From an uncultured Bdellovibrio sp. (GTDB taxonomy: Bacteria > Bdellovibrionota > Bdellovibrionia > Bdellovibrionales > Bdellovibrionaceae), in assembly GCA_937871355.1 (NCBI GenBank), contig CALMPX010000308.1, forward strand, positions 1 through 8,311: a DNA stretch of 8,311 bases, written 5' to 3'. The translations under genes and the position numbers were made by a program. Positions 1 to 4,829 of this stretch are shown here, piece by piece (the stretch's first letter is position 1; every line of letters starts with the position of its first letter). The notes under the pieces were generated by a model. The model saw only the letters and a program-made list of their open reading frames with translations. It was not told where the DNA came from and made no database searches.

Positions 1-1
1 A

Positions 2-124
2 TTGAATGTTTATTTTAAAATGAAGCAGGTTTCATCGAAAGTGAAAAAAAAAAATAGTTCACTTCGGCTTGTTATCAATAATGATAAAAATGATAAGGAT
101 GATAATCCAAAATATTGGAATTAG
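2..124 (+). CDS. Possible C-terminal end of an upstream gene, or a 34-residue small ORF (partial)
   Basis: The frame starting at base 2 stays open for 40 codons to a TAG at 122-124. It reads as a Lys/Asn/Asp-rich, hydrophilic end (SSLRLVINN then DKNDKDDNPKYWN). An ATG at 20-22 would give a 34-residue protein, but no clear ribosome binding site precedes it, so a protein tail entering from outside the window is more likely. The segment is very AT-rich and too short for a domain call, so it could also be chance. The next gene starts 63 bp downstream. No function is assigned. Confidence 0.3.
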   Translation: MNVYFKMKQVSSKVKKKNSSLRLVINNDKNDKDDNPKYWN

Positions 125-177
125 CTGGATTTTTGAACTAAAATACATTAGTTTATTCAATCCTAACCACACTTACC

Positions 178-182
178 AGGAG
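178..182 (+). promoter_or_regulatory. Ribosome binding site of the 58-residue small protein gene
   Basis: AGGAG lies 5 bases before the ATG at 188. It is among the clearest Shine-Dalgarno sequences in the window and is the main reason to accept such a short reading frame as a gene. Confidence 0.7.
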
Positions 183-187
183 CGAAT

Positions 188-364
188 ATGTCTTTAAATA
201 AAGCTGTAGAAAATTTGAAATTTGACTCACGTTTATTAGATATTAATTTACGCCTAGGTCGATTAACTCAAGCTGAATATGATCAGCATATTAAAGCTTT
301 AGCAGACCTCGAAGCTGATTCTTTAAAAATTGATCTCGAAAATAAAACAAACGAACCTAATTAG
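188..364 (+). CDS. Small conserved-looking hypothetical protein, 58 residues
   Basis: This short gene runs from ATG at 188 to TAG at 362-364, behind a good AGGAG site. The product starts MSLNKAVENLKFDSRLL and is mostly predicted helix. Its centre has the pattern D-S-R-L-L-D-I-N-L-R-L-G-R-L-T-Q-A-E-Y, followed by a His at residue 35 and an acidic tail. It has no signal peptide, membrane segment or cysteine, so it is probably a soluble cytoplasmic protein. A strong intrinsic terminator begins 53 bp after the stop, so it looks like a single-gene transcript. From memory, unchecked, the R-x-x-[DE]-x-N-L-x-x-G-x-[LI]-T-x-x-E pattern recurs in short hypothetical proteins of Bdellovibrio and Myxococcus relatives. 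Its function is unknown. The ribosome binding site, the terminator and protein-like composition make a real gene likely. Confidence 0.75.
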   Translation: MSLNKAVENLKFDSRLLDINLRLGRLTQAEYDQHIKALADLEADSLKIDLENKTNEPN

Positions 365-417
365 TTTTAAAATTTCTCCAAACTGTATAACTTGTTTACA
401 GGACCTTGTATAAATCT

Positions 418-445
418 AGGCTGTCTTAATCAGACAGCCTTTTTT
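418..445 (+). terminator. Intrinsic terminator after the small protein gene
   Basis: A perfect 9-bp stem, AGGCTGTCT (418-426) with AGACAGCCT (432-440), closes a 5-base loop and runs into TTTTTT at 440-445. It is a classic Rho-independent terminator on the plus strand. It separates the small gene from fliL. Confidence 0.9.
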
Positions 446-469
446 ATTTCGATAAACAATCCCGTCATT

Positions 470-478
470 TGCTATAAG
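470..478 (+). promoter_or_regulatory. Candidate extended -10 promoter for fliL
   Basis: TGCTATAAG fits an extended -10 element (TGn plus TATAAT with one mismatch). No good -35 hexamer sits at the usual distance (the region around 450-455 is poor), which an extended -10 can tolerate. It lies between the upstream terminator and fliL and predicts a start near 485, about 45 bases before the ATG. Confidence 0.4.
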
Positions 479-528
479 ACTTAAAGTCTTGATTTGAAAA
501 GTCCGATAAAAAAGTATTCGGAGGACTC

Positions 529-1005
529 ATGAGTTCAAAAGTCAAATCCATACTTTTAGGCCTTTTCACTTTGGTTAATATGAGTGTTTTAGGTATGGGG
601 ACGTACTTGGTTTACATGTCGACGATTGGCTATGAAGTTCCAGCGATTACTGAAGCGAATTTGCGTGGTATTGCGAGTCTGCCTGAACATTTAAATGAAG
701 GTCCCATGGTTTACACTATGGATAAATTCATTGTGAATTTATCAGGTTTGCCTAAAAGAACTATTCGTATACAAGTGAATTTAGATATGATGAGTGCCGA
801 ATCATTTGAAGGAATTATGCAAACTGAAAATCGTGCTCGAGCTCGTGACAGCATTGTCAGACTTTTAAATGATAAAACTTTTGATGAATTAGAAACAATC
901 CAAGGTAAATTATTTTTAAAAGATAAAATCGTTCAGGAAGTAAATCGTGTCCTTAAGGTGGGACTGGTAAAAGATGTTTACTTCACTGATTTTGTTATGA
1001 ATTAG
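529..1005 (+). CDS. fliL: FliL-family flagellar basal-body-associated membrane protein
   Basis: FliL is a single-pass inner-membrane protein that surrounds the flagellar stator (MotAB) and supports motor torque; its periplasmic domain resembles stomatin/SPFH domains. This 158-residue product has the usual size and layout: a short cytoplasmic N-terminus, one membrane helix at about residues 8-30, a linker, and a FliL domain at about 60-158. Family signatures visible include YTMDKFIVNL (62-71), the basic-then-beta stretch RTIRIQVNLDM, the RARDSIVRLLNDKTFDEL helix region, and the C-terminal VYFTDFVMN, matching the usual xxFTxFVxQ end. A GGAGG at 520-524, 4 bases before the ATG, supports the start. 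It stands alone: no other flagellar gene is nearby, and a terminator precedes it. Its TAG overlaps the stop of the convergent gene by 4 bp. A paralogue acting with a different stator set is possible. Confidence 0.9.
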   Translation: MSSKVKSILLGLFTLVNMSVLGMGTYLVYMSTIGYEVPAITEANLRGIASLPEHLNEGPMVYTMDKFIVNLSGLPKRTIRIQVNLDMMSAESFEGIMQTENRARARDSIVRLLNDKTFDELETIQGKLFLKDKIVQEVNRVLKVGLVKDVYFTDFVMN

Positions 1006-1766
1006 TTGTCGCGACTTTTATAAAATTTAAATCCAACATATCCGATGATGGCTAAAATCACAAAGATAAAGCCTAAGAATAAATTGTTACTTAATAATCC
1101 TTTGTTTCTCGAGGCGGAAGTAGAGCTATCAGTGCCATCTTCTGAAGTGAGAAGATCTGCTGGCATAGCTTGTCCTATGGCAGGACCTAACATTTCATTT
1201 GATGGACGTATTGGGCCTGATTCAGGACGTGAAGTGAGATCTTTTGCAGCAATCACTTTAAGTGATTGGACCGTTTTCATAAAGTGGGCGGAATGTTTCG
1301 CGTAAAATTTTGAGTGAGCACTGAAAGTAACAAGGATGGCTATTTTATCTTTAATCGTTGCCAAGTAGCGTGTGTAGTAATTTTGAACTTCGCTGTTTGA
1401 GTGAAGAGCATCTAACCATTTTTGATCTCCTACGGCGTATTCACGAGGTGGGATTGTGATTGTCGACATCATCGTCCCACCTGTTTTTAAATTCAATAAA
1501 ATGGGTTTACTTAAATGTTCATTGTAAGCCACGAACGTGTCGGGTATACCAGCTTCTTTAGCTGTTAAAATGATAACTGCTTCTTTTGATTCTTGAGGAT
1601 CTTCAGATCGACAAACCCATTCTGATTGTTCTGTTTTGCATTTCCAGTTGTCTTGGATTTCAAAAGAAATATACGCGTTTTTAAACGAACGAGCCTGCGC
1701 GTTGTTTAACATAAAAAAGGGAATAACGAAAAAAAGTGCGATCAGTCTTGATTGAAATAAACTCAT
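1002..1766 (-). CDS. Signal-peptide protein with C-terminal membrane anchor, unknown function
   Basis: I do not recognise this 254-residue protein. Residues 1-25 form a signal peptide (basic start, a hydrophobic run with LFFVIPFFML, probable cleavage after NAQA). Residues 27-172 look like a compact alpha/beta domain beginning FKNAYISFEIQDNWKC. C43 and C52 are the only cysteines and could form a disulphide outside the cytoplasm. A Pro/Ser/Thr/Gly-rich linker follows (about 175-225), then one membrane helix (about 228-247) and a short basic tail, so the domain should face the periplasm. The early strand-turn layout with an 'xxWxC' element is vaguely like PsbP/DcrB-type domains, but this is weak. 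GAGGTGA at 1773-1779, 6 bases upstream, supports the start, as does a good promoter. It is divergent from the LysR gene and convergent with fliL. Confidence 0.8.
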   Translation of the reverse strand: MSLFQSRLIALFFVIPFFMLNNAQARSFKNAYISFEIQDNWKCKTEQSEWVCRSEDPQESKEAVIILTAKEAGIPDTFVAYNEHLSKPILLNLKTGGTMMSTITIPPREYAVGDQKWLDALHSNSEVQNYYTRYLATIKDKIAILVTFSAHSKFYAKHSAHFMKTVQSLKVIAAKDLTSRPESGPIRPSNEMLGPAIGQAMPADLLTSEDGTDSSTSASRNKGLLSNNLFLGFIFVILAIIGYVGFKFYKSRDN

Positions 1767-1777
1767 GTTGCATCACC

Positions 1778-1808
1778 TCATATTCAGCCTATAGTATAAT
1801 CATATTCA
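1778..1808. repeat. 9-bp direct repeat in the divergent promoter region
   Basis: TCATATTCA occurs at 1778-1786 and again at 1800-1808, 22 bp apart, about two helical turns. A shorter ATTCA copy lies at 1816-1820. The copies flank or overlap both divergent promoters, so a regulator binding site (possibly for the neighbouring LysR protein) is plausible but unproven. AT-rich sequence raises the chance of coincidence. Confidence 0.45.
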
Positions 1809-1821
1809 ATATATAATTCAA
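1793..1821 (-). promoter_or_regulatory. Sigma-70-type promoter for the minus-strand membrane protein gene
   Basis: On the minus strand TTGAAT (1821-1816) and TATACT (1798-1793) are separated by exactly 17 bases. They match consensus at 4/6 and 5/6. The predicted start is near 1786, giving a leader of about 20 bases that contains the GAGGTGA site. Confidence 0.65.
1795..1800 (+). promoter_or_regulatory. Candidate -10 element for the LysR-family gene
   Basis: A perfect TATAAT lies 31 bases before the LysR ATG. It overlaps the -10 of the divergent minus-strand promoter (shared bases 1795-1798). No strong -35 is seen at 16-18 bp, so activation or weak basal use is likely. Another TATAAT at 1812-1817 is too close to the start codon to be preferred. 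Confidence 0.45.
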
Positions 1822-1831
1822 AGAGGTATTT

Positions 1832-2728
1832 ATGCTAAATTTTTCTCAGCTCCAGACTTTTGTCATGGTCGTTTCAGAGGGAAGCATGACCGCAGCAGCG
1901 GATAAATTATTTCTCACTCAGCCCGCAGTCAGTCAACAAATGAAAAACTTAGAGGATGAACTTGATGTTGAGTTGATTGTTCGCGGAGCGAAGCAAATTA
2001 AGACAACGGCTCAAGGAGAGATGTTGTACGAATATGCGAAAAGAATTTTAAGTCTTTCTCAACAAGCCGAGATCGCCATCAAATCGGTTGGCGCGCAGCT
2101 TAAAGGTTTACTTCGAATCGGAACGTTGAACTCTATCGGTTTACATCTCATGAGTCCGGTGGTGAATCGTTTATTAAAATATAATCCTGATTTTAAAATC
2201 AAAGTTGAATATGCTCGAGGTGAAGAGATTATCAAGCAATTTGAAAATGATGAGTTAGATGTGATCGTTTTACCTGAAACTTTGATGAACTTTAATAAAA
2301 CTTTAGCTCAAGCTCATTCAGAAGTTTTTATGAAAGAAGAGATCTGGTTGGTCGGCCCCGGTAAAGATACATTCTATCCGACAACCATGAGTATTAAAGA
2401 ATTAAAAAAAATTCCCTATGTCCATTTCTCGCACGAGTTCCCGGATTTCGATAAAAAACTACATGCCGCTGCTGGCGATCTGCCAGCGGTTTTTGAGTCA
2501 TCGAATGTGGGAACATTAAAGCGCGTAGTGGAAAGTGGATTAGGCGTGGGATTCTTGCCGGCCCACTCGGTGAAAAAACAGATCCGCGGGGGCCGCTTAA
2601 ACAGAATTCAAATCACCGACTTTTCATACAATTTAAATATTTTATATATTAGTAAGAAAAATCATGCTTCCTCTGAAACAGCAGAGATTCTCTTTCAAGC
2701 TTTGATGGGCGATCAACAACGGAATTAA
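1832..2728 (+). CDS. LysR-family transcriptional regulator
   Basis: This is a DNA-binding regulator of the LysR family at typical length (298 residues). The N-terminal winged helix-turn-helix spans residues 1-60, with the family core GSMTAAADKLFLTQPAVSQQ (17-36) followed by the NLEDELDVELIVR wing. A linker helix covers about 62-90, and a periplasmic-binding-protein-like effector domain runs from about 92 (KGLLRIGTL) to the end, with the late VESGLGVGFLPAHSV element typical of the family. AAGAGG at 1821-1826 sets the start. It is divergent from the membrane-protein gene across 65 bp, the usual arrangement for LysR regulators and their targets, so control of that gene and of itself is an inference. 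The effector is unknown. Its TAA overlaps the stop of the convergent PPSR gene by 4 bp. Confidence 0.93.
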   Translation: MLNFSQLQTFVMVVSEGSMTAAADKLFLTQPAVSQQMKNLEDELDVELIVRGAKQIKTTAQGEMLYEYAKRILSLSQQAEIAIKSVGAQLKGLLRIGTLNSIGLHLMSPVVNRLLKYNPDFKIKVEYARGEEIIKQFENDELDVIVLPETLMNFNKTLAQAHSEVFMKEEIWLVGPGKDTFYPTTMSIKELKKIPYVHFSHEFPDFDKKLHAAAGDLPAVFESSNVGTLKRVVESGLGVGFLPAHSVKKQIRGGRLNRIQITDFSYNLNILYISKKNHASSETAEILFQALMGDQQRN

Positions 2729-3594
2729 AACAACACTGAACTCGGAAGACCCATTCGCGTCGCGATCACGCGCACAATTTCGCTGGCCGTTTCTTCCAAT
2801 GCACGCTCGGTAACATTGAACACGGGCCAACGACGATTTTGTTTAAATAAATTCTCGGCGTATTCAATTTCTTGCATGATCTGATTTAAAGAGGCGTATT
2901 CGCCTCCTGAATCTTGTCCGAATTTTTCTAAGCGATTTTTTCTAATTTTTTGTAAAGAATGAATGTCGATAATGAGTCCGATCACTTTTCGTTGATCGAT
3001 CTTAAATAATTGCTCAGGCAAAGGCGATCCAATCACTAAAGGGATGTTAGCCACTTTCCACCCTTTATGACTTAAGAAAATTGAAAGCGGTGTTTTACTG
3101 GTGCGACTGATACCAACTAAAACAATGTCCGCTTTATCTAATTCTGTCGAAGTTTTCCCATCGTCATGGCGAACGGTGTATTCGATCGCCTCGATGCGTT
3201 TGAAATAGGAATCATCGGTTTGGCGTAAAGCACCCACGCGACTAGCTGAAGGAACGCCGAAGAAGTCATCTAAAGACACAATCAATGGCCCCAAGAGGTC
3301 CGTTGAAGGAATTGATTTCTCAGAGCAGACTTCGGCAATTTTTTGTCGCATGGCGAGGCCCGCAAACGTGTAGGCGATCATGCCGCGTTTTTCAAAACAC
3401 TCATCAATAATTTTTAAAATATTTTCTTCTGAACGTAAATTTTTGCAACGGATGATATTTACTTCTTGAGCATTGTATTGAACTAAAGCGGCACGCACCA
3501 TGGTAGCTGCCGTTTCGCCGGTTCCGTCGGAGAGGATATAAATCGTTTTTTCCATAACCGGCTGTTGTGAAGATGTCGTCTTTTCGTCTGTCAT
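2725..3594 (-). CDS. ppsR: PEP synthase / pyruvate, phosphate dikinase regulatory protein (PPSR, DUF299 family)
   Basis: PPSR proteins are bifunctional: they use ADP to phosphorylate a threonine next to the catalytic His of PEP synthase or PPDK, inactivating it, and use phosphate to reverse this, so switching gluconeogenic PEP formation. The 289-residue product has the family's N-terminal SDGTGETA (22-29), the central STDLLGPLI (97-105), YFKRIEAIEYTVRHDDG (130-146) and the P-loop GISRTSKTP (161-169). The C-terminal region also follows the family, with RRWPVFNVTERALEETA. The ATG directly follows the TAA of the upstream gene with no spacer and without a clear Shine-Dalgarno site, suggesting translational coupling. 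Met14 (codon 3555-3553), just before the conserved domain, is an alternative start. The target enzyme is not in the window, so PEP synthase versus PPDK cannot be decided here. Confidence 0.93.
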   Translation of the reverse strand: MTDEKTTSSQQPVMEKTIYILSDGTGETAATMVRAALVQYNAQEVNIIRCKNLRSEENILKIIDECFEKRGMIAYTFAGLAMRQKIAEVCSEKSIPSTDLLGPLIVSLDDFFGVPSASRVGALRQTDDSYFKRIEAIEYTVRHDDGKTSTELDKADIVLVGISRTSKTPLSIFLSHKGWKVANIPLVIGSPLPEQLFKIDQRKVIGLIIDIHSLQKIRKNRLEKFGQDSGGEYASLNQIMQEIEYAENLFKQNRRWPVFNVTERALEETASEIVRVIATRMGLPSSVLF

Positions 3595-4098
3595 TTAGAG
3601 TGAGTAATTAATCAATGCCTTTTGCAAAGATTCGATCTGAAGTTTATTCCAAGGCTCGGCTTTTTTGGCAAATAAAACAAAAGCAATTCCTGGCTGAACC
3701 CGCACATAGTGACACGTCAGTTTTGAAGCGTTAAAAAAAGTATGAATTTTTATTTTTTTCAAGAAAGCTAGAGAATCTGTTTTGTAAATACTGAATATTT
3801 TGGATTGCGGTAAATTTAATTCGATTCCAGACTCTGCGCAATTGTGAATTTTTCCATTATAAAAAACATCATTTATTTTTTTATCATTAAACAAAAGGCC
3901 CATTTCGAAAAAAGGAGCTAGACGGGAAAAGAATAAAGTCCAATTTGGATCGCCATCATGAAAGTAACCAAGATTTTCAATAAATTTAAAGTTATCTTCG
4001 ATTTCAAATTCACTTTTCTCAGAAAGAAAAGAAAAGTGCTCAAAGATCATTTCAGGTTCAAAAAGTTTTTCAATTTTTTTTATGATGGATTTTGACAT
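3595..4098 (-). CDS. Hypothetical protein, 167 residues, upstream partner of ppsR
   Basis: I do not recognise this protein. It has no signal peptide or clear membrane helix. It starts with a basic helix (MSKSIIKKIEKLF), is rich in Phe, Lys and Ile, and alternates short strands and helices (for instance WTLFFSRLAPFFEMGLLF at about 53-70, and HYVRVQPGIAFVLFAKK near the end, a possible beta-hairpin). A small alpha/beta sensor-like domain is possible but speculative. It is visibly more AT-rich than the adjacent ppsR. Its TAA abuts the ppsR ATG, so the two are almost certainly co-transcribed, and a role linked to PPSR is an inference from position only. The start has only a weak GAGAG with almost no spacing, and a -10 lies just upstream, so translation may be leaderless or begin at a later Met (residue 17). 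Confidence 0.7.
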   Translation of the reverse strand: MSKSIIKKIEKLFEPEMIFEHFSFLSEKSEFEIEDNFKFIENLGYFHDGDPNWTLFFSRLAPFFEMGLLFNDKKINDVFYNGKIHNCAESGIELNLPQSKIFSIYKTDSLAFLKKIKIHTFFNASKLTCHYVRVQPGIAFVLFAKKAEPWNKLQIESLQKALINYSL

Positions 4099-4104
4099 GC
4101 TCTC

Positions 4105-4133
4105 ATTATAGGTAAATCAGATTTGGGTGTGGA
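4105..4133 (-). promoter_or_regulatory. Candidate promoter of the hypothetical-ppsR operon
   Basis: On the minus strand a perfect TATAAT (4110-4105) follows TCCACA (4133-4128; 4/6 match to TTGACA) with a 17-base spacer. The predicted start falls at about 4098, the first base of the annotated ATG, so this promoter would yield a leaderless mRNA. Confidence 0.45.
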
Positions 4134-4216
4134 CTACTTTCGACGTTTAAAAAATGAACTAGATCAACGTCCTAAGTGAGATGTCATTTCGAAGCATTTA
4201 TAAAGCGATTTCGATT

Positions 4217-4240
4217 TTCAGTTCATTGTTCAGTTCATAG
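4217..4240. repeat. Two-copy 12-bp tandem repeat
   Basis: TTCAGTTCATTG (4217-4228) is followed directly by TTCAGTTCATAG (4229-4240), with 11 of 12 bases identical. It lies about 105 bp upstream of the hypothetical-ppsR promoter. Its function is unknown; it may be a binding site or a chance duplication. Confidence 0.5.
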
Positions 4241-4320
4241 TTGGATGAAAATGGTAATTTTTTAAAAAGCAGAGAGAAATAAAAAATGTTTGAAATGAAT
4301 TTTTTTAAAGACACTATAAT

Positions 4321-4368
4321 TAAAACACAAATCTAATCCTAATTTTAACGAAAAATCAGGATCAGATT
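4321..4368 (-). terminator. Long hairpin, probable terminator of nrdR-nusB
   Basis: On the minus strand arms of 17 bases (4368-4352 and 4346-4330) pair completely, using two G-U wobbles, around a 5-base loop. The plus-strand RNA would instead carry two A-C mismatches, so the structure belongs to the minus transcript. It starts about 60 bases after the nusB stop and is followed by a broken T tract (TTGTGTTTT), weaker than a standard terminator. It may also serve as a 3' stabilising hairpin. Confidence 0.6.
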
Positions 4369-4427
4369 GCCGATATAAAAAGGTGTATCGAACTTTTTTA
4401 GTAATTTTGAAAAAAATCTCTAATGAA

Positions 4428-4829
4428 TTAAACGCGGTCGTTACGAACGATTTGATCCAAGATGCCATTTACGAATGAACCAGAATCTTGAGTTCCGAAG
4501 ACTTTAGCGATCTCGATGGCTTCATTGATCACGATCTTGGGTTCCATCATTTCTTTGGCATGAAGCATTTCGAAAACGGCACTCCGTAAAATATTACGAT
4601 CAACTGAAGCCATGCGGTCGATTTTCCAGTGGCGACTGGCTTCTTGAATGCGAGCATCAATTTTTTCTTTATGTTGTTGAACACCGTTAACTAAAAACAT
4701 GGTGTAGTCCATGATTTGGCTATCAATTTTCTTTTCGAAAACAGAAACCATATCACGCATTGTTACTTCAGGTGTAAATTCAGTTTGAAAGAGGATCTGT
4801 AGTGCCAGCTCGCGTGATTTTCGTCTCAT
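4428..4829 (-). CDS. nusB: Transcription antitermination factor NusB
   Basis: NusB binds boxA RNA with NusE (ribosomal protein S10) and promotes antitermination of rRNA operons. The 133-residue, all-helical product is of normal size. It shows the family N-terminus RRKSRELALQILFQTEF (2-18), the central HWKIDRMASVDRNILRSAVFEML (68-89) and the signature KIVINEAIEIAKVFG (98-112) followed by SGSFVNGILDQIV (116-128). The start fits other NusB proteins exactly, although the preceding AGAAAAGAAAAA is a poor ribosome binding site. It lies 50 bp inside the 3' end of nrdR in another frame, so coupled translation is likely. nrdR next to nusB is a common gene order in bacteria. Confidence 0.96.
   Translation of the reverse strand: MRRKSRELALQILFQTEFTPEVTMRDMVSVFEKKIDSQIMDYTMFLVNGVQQHKEKIDARIQEASRHWKIDRMASVDRNILRSAVFEMLHAKEMMEPKIVINEAIEIAKVFGTQDSGSFVNGILDQIVRNDRV

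Larger units (their letters stand above)
4099..4427. other. 329-bp intergenic region without a convincing gene
   Basis: The stretch between the hypothetical gene and nusB is very AT-rich. It contains the promoter at 4105-4133, a 12-bp tandem repeat at 4217-4240 and the long hairpin at 4330-4368. Open frames are short (for example 19 codons at 4181-4240) and lack good ribosome binding sites. A small RNA cannot be excluded, but I see no known RNA family. Confidence 0.6.

Noticed and set aside
1045..1305. 86-codon plus-strand open frame
   Set aside because: It lies wholly antisense to the signal-peptide membrane protein, which has a promoter, ribosome binding site and sensible domain layout; this frame has none.
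2670..2690. CTCTG/CAGAG hairpin near the 3' end of the LysR gene as terminator for either convergent gene
   Set aside because: The stem is only 5 bp and no immediate T tract follows on either strand.
2642..2830. 62-codon minus-strand frame across the LysR/ppsR junction
   Set aside because: It overlaps two well-supported conserved genes, in a different frame, and has odd Arg/Cys-rich composition.
4181..4240. 19-codon plus-strand ORF (MSFRSIYKAISIFSSLFSS)
   Set aside because: It has only a GTGAG-like stretch directly touching the ATG, no promoter or terminator, and could easily arise by chance, although a tiny hydrophobic peptide cannot be fully excluded.
4262..4468. 68-codon minus-strand frame running out of nusB into the gap
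   Set aside because: It is Phe/Lys-rich from AT-rich DNA, starts inside nusB without a ribosome binding site, and covers the long hairpin.
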